Shown piece by piece: positions 55,745 to 64,000 of a DNA stretch of 64,000 nt. This DNA comes from Nocardioides sp. JQ2195 (lineage in GTDB: Bacteria; Actinomycetota; Actinomycetes; Propionibacteriales; Nocardioidaceae): contig NZ_CP050902.1 in assembly GCF_012272695.1 (NCBI RefSeq), positions 3,410,001 through 3,474,000 on the forward strand, read 5' to 3'. Position numbers and translations under genes: made by a program. The notes below the pieces were generated by a model, which ran no database searches, was not told the DNA's origin, and saw nothing but the letters and a program-made list of their open reading frames with translations. Numbering within the stretch: the first letter of the stretch is position 1; each line of letters starts with the position of its first letter.

Positions 55745-56991
55745 GACTGGCCCGCCAAGGGAGTCGCAGAGACCCCGAGGACCTCCGGCACCGCCGCCAG
55801 CTCCTCGAGCAGCGACGGAGCAACCGTGCCGGCCACGTCCATCGACGCCACCGCTGCCTCACCGCCCCGGAAGACGCGATTCTCCATGTTCTCGACGTTG
55901 AGTCCCGCCGTGCGCAGCAGCTCGAGCAACGTGGCGAGGACGCCCGGACGATCGAGATGGCGGACGGTCAAGGTCACGGCACCCAGCCGACTCGGCTCGA
56001 GGTTGACGCAGTTGCGCACTGCCCCTTGGGTGAACGCGTCGACGATCTCGACCACGCCTGCGGCCGTGGCGGCCTGGGCCTGCGCGGTCGATGCTCCGAT
56101 GTGATGGGTGCCCACGACCGCCGGGTGCTGCGCCAGCTTCGACACCCACGCACCGCTCCCGCCGGCGGGCTCGTCCCGATAGACGTCGAGCCCGGCACGG
56201 ACCGCGCCCCGCTCGAGCGCCTCGAGCAGGGCGTCCTCGTCGATCAGGTCACCACGCGAGGTGTTGAGCAGGATCGCACCGGGACCCATCCAGCCGAGGA
56301 ACTCGCGGTCGACCAGGTCGCGCGTGCCCTTCGTGGAGGGTGCGTGCAACGAGACGACGTCCGACGACCTGACGAGTTGCTCGAGCGACGGGACCATGGT
56401 GATGCCAAGGTCGGCGATGCGGGACTCGACGGCGTCGCCCCGGGGCTTGTCCAGGGCCTGCACCTTGATCCCGAACGCCGACGCACGCTCGGCGACCTCC
56501 AGGCCGATGGCCCCGAGGCCGATGATCCCCATCGAGGAGCCGAGCAGCCCCGAGGCCTTGCTGTGGGCCTTCTTGCGCCACTGGCCCGCGCGCAGGTCGG
56601 CCACGTTGTCGGCGATGCCTCGGTCGACGGCGATCAGGAGGCCCATGGTGAGCTCGGCGACCGCCGCGGAGTTTCGGCCCGGGACGTTGGCCACCAGTAC
56701 GCCGCGAGAAGCCGCCGCAGCTGTGTCGATCGTGTTGGTGCCGGCCCCCGCCCGGATGACCAGGGCCAGCCGGTCCCCGGCCGCGATGGCCTGCTCGCTG
56801 ACCTTGGTGCTGCGCACCACCAGGACGTCGAAGCCGGGAACGGCCTGCGGCAGGTCGGACTTGCCCAGGGAGGAGTCGACGACGCACTCATGACCGCGCT
56901 GCTCGAGCTCGTCGAGCGCCGGTTGCGGCAACGTGTCCGCGACGAGGATGCGCAGGCCGTGGGAATCGGCCTGCTGGGCTGAGGATTGCAT
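55741..56991 (-). CDS. serA: D-3-phosphoglycerate dehydrogenase-type protein with ACT domain
   Basis: 416 residues from ATG 56991 with GGAGGT upstream. Substrate lobe, then NAD lobe (LGSSMGIIGLGAIGLEVAER; LNTSRGDLIDEDALLEAL), catalytic Arg in VIRAGAGTNTIDTAAA, Glu in YRDEPAGGSG and His in GTHHIGAST. The C-terminal ACT domain (LTVRHLDRPGVLATLLELLR) would sense serine. Shorter than the mycobacterial enzyme of about 530 residues, which has an extra domain. Linked to DUF1015, supporting the serine-pathway call. Confidence 0.88.
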   Translation of the reverse strand: MQSSAQQADSHGLRILVADTLPQPALDELEQRGHECVVDSSLGKSDLPQAVPGFDVLVVRSTKVSEQAIAAGDRLALVIRAGAGTNTIDTAAAASRGVLVANVPGRNSAAVAELTMGLLIAVDRGIADNVADLRAGQWRKKAHSKASGLLGSSMGIIGLGAIGLEVAERASAFGIKVQALDKPRGDAVESRIADLGITMVPSLEQLVRSSDVVSLHAPSTKGTRDLVDREFLGWMGPGAILLNTSRGDLIDEDALLEALERGAVRAGLDVYRDEPAGGSGAWVSKLAQHPAVVGTHHIGASTAQAQAATAAGVVEIVDAFTQGAVRNCVNLEPSRLGAVTLTVRHLDRPGVLATLLELLRTAGLNVENMENRVFRGGEAAVASMDVAGTVAPSLLEELAAVPEVLGVSATPLAGQS

Positions 56992-57101
56992 CGCGACCTC
57001 CCGCACGAGGCAGGTGGCCCACTGAACGGGCCGTGTCGACGTCACGCTAGCCGTTGCGCGGCCGGTTCTGCCACAGGATTGACCAGATGCCCCGGCGGCA
57101 T

Positions 57102-57641
57102 TCACGCCCGGTCGAGTGCGGCGCGCAGTGCCGGGAGGAGTACGTCGTAGCCGTCGCCGCTGAGGTGCACGCCGTCGTCGACGAATGCAGCCGCCCCGAG
57201 CGGCACCAGTAGCGCTGCGGCATCGAGCACCGTCGCCCCGGTGTCCTCGAAGGCCTCCGACAGGCGGGACGAGTAGCGCGCCACGTCGGCATTGGTGCGG
57301 TCGTTCGCGCCCCGCAACCGGGACTGGTCGACCCCAGGAGGTGTCACGAAGACCAATCGATCCGCCACGGAGCCGACGCCGGCCAGGAACTCGTCGACGT
57401 GGGTCAGGACCCGATCGAGACCTACCTGCTTCCAGGGCGCGGCGTCGTTGGTGCCGACCGAGACCGCCACCCGGTCGGACCCCGAGAGAGCCGCGGCCGT
57501 GGCCTGCGGCACGAGGTCGGAGGCGAACGACCCGCCCACGGCGTGGTTCACGATGGCTCCACCGGAGGAGGTCAACCGACCCAGGTCTCGGCGTACTCGC
57601 GCGAGGTGGCTGTCGCCGAGAAGGACGGTGCGCACGGCCAC
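57102..57641 (-). CDS. SGNH/GDSL-like hydrolase, cytosolic
   Basis: 179 residues from a GTG. Block I VLLGDSHLARVRRDL (nucleophile Ser), block II NHAVGGSFASD, block III VSVGTNDAAPW and block V VDDGVHLSGDGYDVLL. No signal peptide, unlike the GDSL protein at 23204. Substrate unknown. Confidence 0.85.
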   Translation of the reverse strand: MAVRTVLLGDSHLARVRRDLGRLTSSGGAIVNHAVGGSFASDLVPQATAAALSGSDRVAVSVGTNDAAPWKQVGLDRVLTHVDEFLAGVGSVADRLVFVTPPGVDQSRLRGANDRTNADVARYSSRLSEAFEDTGATVLDAAALLVPLGAAAFVDDGVHLSGDGYDVLLPALRAALDRA

Positions 57642-57766
57642 GGCTCAGGAACCGGCCGGCTGCTCGTGGCCGCCAGGGCGTGACCCCGCCAGGACCGAGG
57701 CGAAGAGCACGAGGACGAGTCGACCGGCAGCCCCGGTGAGGCCGCCCACCTGGCGTCCGTTCACGC

Positions 57767-59920
57767 TCAGACGGCCAACCGCTCGAGCTCCTCGGTGAGC
57801 ATCGCGACCAATGCCTCGAGCTGCACGTCGGCGGAGTCGGCGATCTCCTCGTCGGAGCCGTCGAGCGCTCGCGCGGCCAGGCCGGCCTTGCTGTCGATCA
57901 GCTCGGCGATCTTGGTGTCGAGGGTCTGGGAGGCGATGATCCGCCACGCAGTGACCGGCTCGGCCTGCCCGATGCGGTGGATCCGGTCGATCGCCTGGGT
58001 CTGCTCGGCGTCGGTCCACGAGAGCTCGGCCAGCACCATGTTGGAGGCGACCTGCAGGTTCAGCCCGACGCCGGCGGCGGTCAGCGAGCAGACGACGATC
58101 TCGACGTCGGGGTCGTTGACGAACGCATCGATGTTCTTCTGGCGCTCGCGCGGGGTCTGGTCGCCGCGGATGGACGCGTAGCGGATGTCGCGCTTGGCGA
58201 ACGTCTCCTGCGCGGTGTCCATCACGTCGATGTGCTTGGCGAAGAAGACCACCTTGCCGACGTTGCGAGCCAGCTGGGCCGCGTAGTCCGCGGCCAGGCC
58301 GGCCTTCGCCTCACCGATGCGGCGCATCATCGTGAAGACGTTCTCACCGGACTCGTTGCTGGCGGTGTCCTCGCGCTCCCACGTCGCCACCCGGCGTACG
58401 AGCTCGTGGTCGATGCCGTCGACGGTGACGCCGACCGATCGCGTCTCGAGTGCCGTCTGGTAGCGGTGCACCAGGCGCTTGGCGAGGCGGCGCTCGGACT
58501 CGTGGATCGAGCGACCGAGGGCGCCGTCGAGCTCGACCGGGAGGTCGGCGACCCGACGGGCCGGGATGTCGGAGGCGACGTCGACCTTGCGGCGCCGCAC
58601 GATGCCCATCTCGATCACGGCGTTGCGGGCCGCGGAGTAGAAGCCGGAGTCGACCGGAGAGAGGCCGGTCTCCTCGAGCGCGGCCATCAGCTCGGCGCGA
58701 GGCTTCTTGTCGTCGATCCAGCCGAGGAACTGCCAGATCGCCCGGAAGTCCTCGATGTCGTTGATCAACGGGGTGCCGGTGAGGGCCATCATCAGCGGAC
58801 GAGCATGGCGGGCCCGGATGCGGTCCGCGATCTCGAGCGCGTGCTGGGAACGCTGCGACGTCTTGTTCTTGATGAAGTGCGCCTCGTCGATGACCATGCC
58901 TCGGAAACCGAAGTTGCCCAGCCATCCGACGTGGCGGTCGAGGATCTCGTAGTTCACGATCACGATGTCGGCGAAGCCGTCGATGGTGTCGCCGTCACCG
59001 TGGATCACGGTGGTGGGCCGGTTCGGTGTCCAGATCTCGGCCTCGCGGGCCCAGTTGGTCTTGACCACCGACGGCACGACGACCAGCAGCGGGTAGGCCT
59101 CGGCAGCCTGGGCGGCCAGCAGTGCCTGGGCGGTCTTGCCCAGGCCGGGCTCGTCGGCGAGCAGGAAGGTGCGGTGCCCCTCGGCCGCGGCCGCGACCAG
59201 CTCGGCCTGGTGGTGCATGAGCTCGTGCCCGTTGGCGGTGGTGGCCGTCTGCGGGTCCGGCAGCTTCATGCAGGAGGACGCGCCGCCGTACTCGAAGGAG
59301 CGGAAGAGCGGGCCGAGCAGCTCCCACGTGGCCAGTCGATGGGTCTTCGGGGTGACCGGGGGCGGGGCGGAGAAGTCGGGGGCAAGGAACGGGTTGGAGA
59401 GCTGGCGGGCGATCACCGACTGCGGCACCACGCGGCGCTCCACGGAGCCGTTGACCACGGCCGTCTCCCGGCTCACCGTCTCTTCGGGTACGTCGAACCC
59501 GGCGGCGAGCATCATCTCGCGCTTGAGCCCGCGAGCGGCGTCGGAGACCGACGCCTCCTCGGTGAGCAGCTCCAGCAGGGACGTGTCGCGGGCAGCGGTC
59601 TTGGCGAGGATCGTGGCGATCCCGTCGAGGCGCTTGAGCTGCTCGCCGCGCTGGTTCTCGGTGAGCTCCTCGTCGGCCTTGATGCGGGCACGTTCCTCAC
59701 GCACCAGCAGGGCGACGACCTGGAACTTGGTGCGGTCGGGGCGCAGGACGTTGCTCTTCTGCACCGCGATCTCGACCTCACGCACGGCGCGCGCGAGCAC
59801 CGGGATGATCCCCTCGTTGTCGAGGGGTCGGTTGCGGCGCTGGTTGCTCCGCCCGTTCTTCTGGTTCTTCTGGGCGGGTCGCGTGGCACCGGTCTGTCGG
59901 CGCTGGCCTCGTCTTGCCAA
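57767..59920 (-). CDS. SNF2-family DEAD-like helicase/ATPase
   Basis: 717 residues from TTG 59920 with GAGGAG seven bases upstream; there is no suitable ATG, and the open frame to 60019 adds only Arg-rich sequence. Basic N-terminus (RRGQRRQTGATRPAQKNQKN), then motif I DEPGLGKTAQALL, motif II VIDEAHFIKN, motif III MALTGTPLIND, and helicase C (VVFFAKHIDVMDTA, IRGDQTPRERQ, QAIDRIHRIGQ). Swi2/Snf2 proteins translocate on DNA; bacterial members often remodel RNA polymerase or repair complexes. Stands alone. Confidence 0.9.
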   Translation of the reverse strand: MARRGQRRQTGATRPAQKNQKNGRSNQRRNRPLDNEGIIPVLARAVREVEIAVQKSNVLRPDRTKFQVVALLVREERARIKADEELTENQRGEQLKRLDGIATILAKTAARDTSLLELLTEEASVSDAARGLKREMMLAAGFDVPEETVSRETAVVNGSVERRVVPQSVIARQLSNPFLAPDFSAPPPVTPKTHRLATWELLGPLFRSFEYGGASSCMKLPDPQTATTANGHELMHHQAELVAAAAEGHRTFLLADEPGLGKTAQALLAAQAAEAYPLLVVVPSVVKTNWAREAEIWTPNRPTTVIHGDGDTIDGFADIVIVNYEILDRHVGWLGNFGFRGMVIDEAHFIKNKTSQRSQHALEIADRIRARHARPLMMALTGTPLINDIEDFRAIWQFLGWIDDKKPRAELMAALEETGLSPVDSGFYSAARNAVIEMGIVRRRKVDVASDIPARRVADLPVELDGALGRSIHESERRLAKRLVHRYQTALETRSVGVTVDGIDHELVRRVATWEREDTASNESGENVFTMMRRIGEAKAGLAADYAAQLARNVGKVVFFAKHIDVMDTAQETFAKRDIRYASIRGDQTPRERQKNIDAFVNDPDVEIVVCSLTAAGVGLNLQVASNMVLAELSWTDAEQTQAIDRIHRIGQAEPVTAWRIIASQTLDTKIAELIDSKAGLAARALDGSDEEIADSADVQLEALVAMLTEELERLAV

Positions 59921-60187
59921 GAATCTGCTCCTCTGGAGGGCCCGGTCAGGGCGTAGAGGTCGCCAGGCGCTTCTCCCTCGAGCGACGGGCGCGTCCGGTC
60001 GCGTCTGGCTCTGCTGCACAGAGGCGAACCGACGAGGCGGCCGACTGGTCCGATCATGGCGAACCGATGGAACGGAGGGGTTGCGAAACCTGACCTCTAC
60101 ACCGTCATTCTACGCACGCTCCGTGGGGATCTCCGCATTCGACCACCGAGCGAGTTCCACAGGATCCACCCGCCGGGACGCCGAGGC

Positions 60188-60898
60188 TCACCGCAGGTCG
60201 TAGGTCGCCAACGAGACGGCCACGTAGTGGGCAGCGAAGGCCAGCAGCGTGAAGGTGTGGAAGACCTCGTGGAAACCGAACCACTCCGGCTTGGGGTTGG
60301 GACGCTTCAGTGCGTAGGTCACTCCGCCGAGCGTGTAGAGCAGGCCGCCGACGACCACGAGGACCAGCGTGGCGATCGCGATCGGGGTGCTCAGCGACTT
60401 GGCCCCGTCGATGAACTGGGGGATGAAGAAGACCGCGGTCCACCCCATCCCGATGTAGATGGGCGTGTAGAGCCAGCGTGGAGCACCGATCCAGAACACC
60501 CGGAACACCACGCCCAGCACGGCCGTCGTCCAGATGCCGACGAGAAGGACGAGGCGAGCGTCCCCGTGCAGCAGCAACATGGCGAAGGCCGTGTAGCTGC
60601 CCGCGATCAGGATGAAGATGTTGGAGTGGTCGAGCCGCCGCAGCAGGGCCCAGATCGCGGGCTGCCAGGTGCCCCGGTGATAGATGGCCGAGACCCCGAA
60701 CAACATCAGCGCCGAGGCGATGAAGACCGCCGATCCCACCTTGGTCGCGGTCGTGGGTGAGAGCACGATCAGCACCACGCCGGCCGCCAGCACGAGCGGG
60801 ACCGAGCCGGCATGCAGCCAGCCGCGCAGGTGGGGCTTGAGCTCGGCCATCTTGTCCGCCATCGAGACCAGGGCCGCATCGTGGTCGAGGAATTTCAC
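60188..60898 (-). CDS. Hemolysin III / TrhA family membrane protein
   Basis: 236 residues, seven membrane helices. HLRGWLHAGSVPLVLAAGVV, SAIYHRGTW, LDHSNIFILIAGSYTAFA and FHEVFHTFTLLAFAAHYVAV are PAQR-family motifs with the metal-site histidines kept. Role in bacteria is unsettled (membrane-lipid homeostasis in E. coli TrhA). Confidence 0.92.
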   Translation of the reverse strand: MKFLDHDAALVSMADKMAELKPHLRGWLHAGSVPLVLAAGVVLIVLSPTTATKVGSAVFIASALMLFGVSAIYHRGTWQPAIWALLRRLDHSNIFILIAGSYTAFAMLLLHGDARLVLLVGIWTTAVLGVVFRVFWIGAPRWLYTPIYIGMGWTAVFFIPQFIDGAKSLSTPIAIATLVLVVVGGLLYTLGGVTYALKRPNPKPEWFGFHEVFHTFTLLAFAAHYVAVSLATYDLR

Positions 60899-60935
60899 AG
60901 CACAGTGTGACAGACGGGGGCGCAGGCCCCGGCGG

Positions 60936-62105
60936 TCAATCCCCCCGCTCAGCTCGCTCAGGTCGGGCGTTGCGGATCACGAAGGCGGCCAGGGCAGTCG
61001 TCATGGGTACCGCGGCAATGAGGCCGGTGGTCGCCACCACGCTGCGCACCAGCTCCTGCGTGATCAGCTGCGTGGTCACCACGTCGCTCAAGGAGTTGTT
61101 GTTGGCGACGATGAGCACCAGCAGCGGCAGCGACGACCCGGCGTAGGCCAGGACGATCGTGTTGACCACGGAGGCGATGTGGGAACGGCCGACCCGGCTG
61201 GCCGCGCCGTAGAGGTGCCGAAACCGGTAGCCGGGGTTGGCATGGGCCAGCTCGGCGACCGTTGCCGACTGGGTGACGGTCACGTCGTCGAGCACACCGA
61301 CCGACCCGATCACGATGCTCGCGATGAGCAGTCCGCGCATGTCGATCTCGTAGGTCGACACCACCGCCGTGGAGATGTCGTCGGTGACTCCGCCGAGGTT
61401 CAGCAGGGCGACCGAGGCCATGGCCAGGACACCGGTCAGGGCGAGACTGGCGAGGGTTCCGAGCACGGCGACCGTCGTGGCCAAGGTGAGTCCATGGGTC
61501 AGGTAGAGCACCACCAGCGTGATCGCGGCCGAGGCGACGATGGCCACCAGGAGCGGCGACTCCCCCTCGAGCACGGCCGGCACGACGAAGAACAGCAGCA
61601 CGCTGAAGGTCACGGTCAGGCCGAAGAGGGCAGCGAGCCCTCGCCAGCGGCCGAACAGGAGCAGGATCAGCACGAAGACGCCGCCGAGCAGCCAGAGCTG
61701 CAGCCCGCGCTGGTGGTCCACGATCGAGTAGATCTGGCCGTCAGGCCCCTCGCTGGCGATGACGACGACCGCATCGCCCTCGTCCACCACCGGCGCACCC
61801 GGCCCACTGGGCAGGACCACGTCGACGGACGACCCCGCCTCGCTCCCCTCGTCGATCTCCACGGTGGCCTGCCCGCAGCCGTTGACGTCGTCGGGGACCC
61901 CCTCGGCGCACGGTTCGGACCGGATCTCCGTGATGCGGGCGTTGTGCTCCTGGGCCTCGTTGTCGGAGGGCGAGACTCCGTCACTCGGCCAGAGCCAGAC
62001 CAGGGCCGCGAGGGTGAGCACGGCGAGGGGTCCGACGATCCACAGGGCGACCCGGAACATGGTGCGGGTCTCGGGTGCGGCGTGCCGTCCGTGACCGTGC
62101 CCCAT
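60936..62105 (-). CDS. YibE/F-family membrane protein
   Basis: 389 residues. One N-terminal helix, an outside domain of about 110 residues with two cysteines (EPCAEGVPDDVNGCGQATVE), then about seven helices. GLLIASIVIGSVGVLDDVTV with QSATVAELAHANP, and LYGAASRVGRSHIASVVNTI, are the family signatures. Function not established; homologues occur widely in Firmicutes and Actinobacteria. Confidence 0.88.
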   Translation of the reverse strand: MGHGHGRHAAPETRTMFRVALWIVGPLAVLTLAALVWLWPSDGVSPSDNEAQEHNARITEIRSEPCAEGVPDDVNGCGQATVEIDEGSEAGSSVDVVLPSGPGAPVVDEGDAVVVIASEGPDGQIYSIVDHQRGLQLWLLGGVFVLILLLFGRWRGLAALFGLTVTFSVLLFFVVPAVLEGESPLLVAIVASAAITLVVLYLTHGLTLATTVAVLGTLASLALTGVLAMASVALLNLGGVTDDISTAVVSTYEIDMRGLLIASIVIGSVGVLDDVTVTQSATVAELAHANPGYRFRHLYGAASRVGRSHIASVVNTIVLAYAGSSLPLLVLIVANNNSLSDVVTTQLITQELVRSVVATTGLIAAVPMTTALAAFVIRNARPERAERGD

Positions 62106-62191
62106 GAATGACCTCGTTCGTCGTCTCGCCCCACGTGGTGAGCCACCCTAGCGGCGGTCGGATCGACCCGGATCCGTGCCGGAGTGCAAGA

Positions 62192-62216
62192 AAGCCCGGG
62201 CCGATGGCCCGGGCTT
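62192..62216 (-). terminator. Terminator of the tRNA-Ala gene
   Basis: AAGCCCGGGCC-GAT-GGCCCGGGCTT: perfect 11-bp stem, three-base loop, with TTCTT following on the minus strand, 16 bp after the tRNA 3' end. Confidence 0.88.
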
Positions 62217-62232
62217 CCTCGAGATGTCTGCC

Positions 62233-62308
62233 TGGTGGAGCTTAGGGGATTCGAACCCCTGACCTTCTCATTGCGAACGAGACGCGCTACCAACTGCGCC
62301 AAAGCCCC
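62233..62308 (-). tRNA. tRNA-Ala (anticodon CGC)
   Basis: 76 nt with an encoded CCA end. The acceptor stem GGGGCTT/AAGCTCC has the G3:U70 pair that defines alanine tRNAs. The anticodon loop TTCGCAA gives CGC, reading GCG. T arm AGGGG-TTCGAAT-CCCCT; D arm GCGC...GCGC. Confidence 0.97.
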
Positions 62309-62415
62309 ATCGCGTCGACGTACTCACGCGAGTAAAAAAGATAGCACCCCGGCTCGACGACTTCCGAATTGGACCGTGCTCCCGACGGCTCGACGAGCTC
62401 GACCACCGGACCCGC

Positions 62416-63261
62416 TCAGGAGTTGACGACCTGCTTCTCCTCGCCCTGGTCGCGGTCGTCGCGGGCGGCCTGGTCGGCGGCGTCGGACTGGCGGGCCAGC
62501 ACGGCGGCCTCGTCGGTGCGACCCGAGGTCCAGGCACCGGGCTCACCGAGGTTGATCGTGCGCACGGAGCGGCGGACCGCCGCCGGCTTGGAGACGTACG
62601 TCGGCAAGGTCACCGGCAGCGGGTCCCACAGGTCGGGGTCGACCGCGTGGATCGTGGAGGTGTCGGCGGACGGTGCGACCTCGTCGAAGCCCTGGTCATT
62701 GCGAGCCACGGCGTAGTCGGCGGGGACGTCTGAGTCGGTCTCCCGGGGTTCGTCCTCGACCACGTCGTCCACCGGAGCGGTGCCGAGCAGCACGCCGTCC
62801 GCGGCGATCTCGTTCCTGACCATCACCCGGCACAGCACCAGCCACACGACCAGGAGCCCGCCCGGGACGGCCTGCCAGACCCAACCGATGACGCCGGCCG
62901 CGGCGACGGCAGCGACGGCCACGTTGAGCAGGACCAGGAGTGAGAACACCCGACGACGACGCGCGGTCGCGACCCGGGTCGCCTCGCGACGAGCCCGGAT
63001 CAGCTCCGGCGAGGCAGGTGCAACCGGAGTCGAGGGCTTGACGGTCACGCTGGTGCGGTTGTCGGAACGTCCGGGCTGCACGACGAGGCGGGCGCTGCCC
63101 TTCCCGCTCGGCACCCGGCGGGCCAGCACCCGCATGGTGTCGGAGAACCGGTCGACCGACCGACTGCGCGACACCTCCTCGTGGTGACGCAGTGCCTTGG
63201 GGATCAGGTAAACAGCCCACGCGATGGCAAGGGCGACGAAGATGATTCCGGACAGGTCCAC
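62416..63261 (-). CDS. sepX: SepX/GlpR-type divisome-associated membrane protein
   Basis: 281 residues. An N-terminal membrane helix (GIIFVALAIAWAVYLIPKAL) followed by HHEEVSRSRSVDRFSDTMRV is the hallmark of this actinobacterial family; two more helices lie at about residues 105-150. In Streptomyces SepX stabilises FtsZ rings, and in mycobacteria GlpR binds Glp (a MoeA-like protein). The upstream RimJ-type gene and, by synteny, glp beyond the window support the call. Confidence 0.87.
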   Translation of the reverse strand: MDLSGIIFVALAIAWAVYLIPKALRHHEEVSRSRSVDRFSDTMRVLARRVPSGKGSARLVVQPGRSDNRTSVTVKPSTPVAPASPELIRARREATRVATARRRRVFSLLVLLNVAVAAVAAAGVIGWVWQAVPGGLLVVWLVLCRVMVRNEIAADGVLLGTAPVDDVVEDEPRETDSDVPADYAVARNDQGFDEVAPSADTSTIHAVDPDLWDPLPVTLPTYVSKPAAVRRSVRTINLGEPGAWTSGRTDEAAVLARQSDAADQAARDDRDQGEEKQVVNS

Positions 63262-63360
63262 GCCTCAGAGGTTAGATCGATAGCGCAGCCTGAGACGGAT
63301 GTCCATAGGTGTGTCGCAAAACAACTCATGTGACCTGTGTGATTCCGCGCTGCTCGCAAC

Positions 63361-63469
63361 GTCATACGTCCTGGCGGCCCCGGCAACCACACCGCATGAC
63401 GCTGCGGGGCGTCATACGTCCCGGTGGCCCCGGCGACCACACCGCATGACGCTGCGGGGCGTCATACGT
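63361..63469. repeat. 50-bp tandem repeat (2.2 copies) between rimJ and sepX
   Basis: Units 63361-63410 and 63411-63460 differ at three positions; a nine-base third start follows. Each unit ends with a TGACGC-TGCGGG-GCGTCA hairpin across the unit border. The rest of the gap (63262-63360) shows nothing recognisable. Confidence 0.9.
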
Positions 63470-63514
63470 TGCGCAGCCTCATGGGGAGCGCGTCGTACGA
63501 GCGGGAGAGGTCGG

Positions 63515-64000
63515 TCAGCGCTCCAGCCGCTTCACGAGCCCACCGGGACACTCCTCGGCCGTGATCGCGAACTGTCGGTGGTCGCGCCACTCACCGTCGA
63601 TGTGCAGGAATCTCGGCGCATAGCCGACCTCGTGGATCTCGAGCTTCTCCACCACCCGCAGGGAGTTGGTGTTCTCCGGGCGGATGGAGATCTCGATGCG
63701 GTGCAGACCGGCCACGAAGAAGCAGTAGTCGATGGTCATCGCCACCGCCAGCGGCATCACTCCACGACCGGCCACGCGTTGGTCGATCCAGTAGCCGATC
63801 GAGGCGAACTGCCCCGACCCGCGGACGATGTTGCTCACCGTCACCTGACCGACGAGACGACCCTCGACCTCGACCACGAACGGCATCGCCTGGTCGTCGC
63901 GGGCCAGCCTGCTCAACCGCTTCACCATGCCGCGGAAGGTCGCGGGGCGTCCTTTGGCGCCGGGTGGGACGGTGGCGTCCCACGGCCTCAACCAGTCGGC
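63515..64000 (-). CDS. RimJ-type GNAT acetyltransferase, 5' end beyond the right edge
   Basis: At least 161 residues; the frame continues upstream past an internal ATG as ADWLRPWDATVPPGAKG, which is the normal RimJ/RimL region about 30 residues into the protein, so the start is outside. The acetyl-CoA loop is around QRVAGRGVMPLAVAM, and RIEISIRPENTNSLRVVEKL is the usual motif B. May acetylate a ribosomal or other protein N-terminus. Its position upstream of sepX is conserved. Confidence 0.9.
   Translation of the reverse strand, partial: ADWLRPWDATVPPGAKGRPATFRGMVKRLSRLARDDQAMPFVVEVEGRLVGQVTVSNIVRGSGQFASIGYWIDQRVAGRGVMPLAVAMTIDYCFFVAGLHRIEISIRPENTNSLRVVEKLEIHEVGYAPRFLHIDGEWRDHRQFAITAEECPGGLVKRLER

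Overview
The window is a 64 kb piece of a high-GC actinobacterial chromosome. Gene order and content fit Propionibacteriales, most likely Nocardioides or a close relative: the linked set nrdJ-nrdR, lexA, dinG-type helicase, hflX, dapF, miaA, miaB and gluABCD, then tatD-rpfB-ksgA-ispE, and a SepX/GlpR-RimJ pair. The genus is inferred from this pattern; no rRNA is present.

Layout. 1-5.1 kb is an accessory zone with lower GC: a secreted DNRLRE-domain protein running off the left edge (TTG start), a small membrane protein, a complete IS256-family element (3002-4420) and the remnant of an intein/LAGLIDADG endonuclease truncated by it. 5.2-9.1 kb holds nrdJ (B12-dependent ribonucleotide reductase) and its repressor nrdR, with a pair of NrdR boxes. 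9.3-10.6 kb is an AbiEi/Vsr-like gene between two copies of one palindrome. 11.6-15.2 kb is a two-gene heterodimeric ABC exporter behind a DtxR/IdeR-type iron box. 15.5-17.1 kb is an SOS locus: a LysM cell-wall protein (YneA/ChiZ-like) and lexA, each with LexA-box-like sites. 17-29 kb carries a secreted metzincin, a DinG-like helicase, a fused SecDF, a GDSL hydrolase, hflX, an SDR dehydrogenase, dapF, a DHFR-like reductase and miaA. 28.9-31.4 kb holds small accessory genes and the second palindrome-bracketed AbiEi/Vsr-like gene. 31.5-36.5 kb is miaB divergent from a glutamate-type ABC importer. 36.6-42 kb has a desaturase with its TetR regulator, a Tam-like methyltransferase opposite a MarR regulator, and small enzymes. 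42.2-49.2 kb is ABC-F, ispE, ksgA, rpfB, tatD and rsmI. 49.3-57.6 kb has a protein O-mannosyltransferase, an MFS transporter, a Cys/Met-type PLP enzyme opposite an Lrp regulator, DUF1015 and a serA-type dehydrogenase. 57.8-64 kb has a SNF2-like helicase, TrhA, a YibE/F protein, tRNA-Ala(CGC), SepX/GlpR and the RimJ-type acetyltransferase cut by the right edge.

The most unusual feature is the pair of AbiEi/Vsr-like cassettes (about 9.3-10.6 kb and 30.2-31.4 kb). Their proteins are clear paralogues, yet each gene is bracketed by its own unrelated palindrome. The spacing is nearly the same in both: 117 and 123 bp from palindrome to ATG, 33 and 34 bp from the last conserved Cys to the second palindrome, and a shared TTCTCCACAG exactly 52 bp before the ATG. 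The second palindrome overlaps the 3' coding end in both. A gene-free copy of the second palindrome type lies at 42144-42172. This resembles a RAYT/REP-like partnership between a nuclease-like protein and its own palindrome; that reading is inference.

The chromosome also carries many small repeats: a 53-bp hairpin element in two copies, 25-, 30-, 33- and 50-bp tandem repeats, an 89-bp inverted-repeat element, and a dispersed sequence of the GGTTGAGGAGCGAGGAACGAG type, part of which is translated in frame inside nrdJ, miaB and probably the ABC-F gene.
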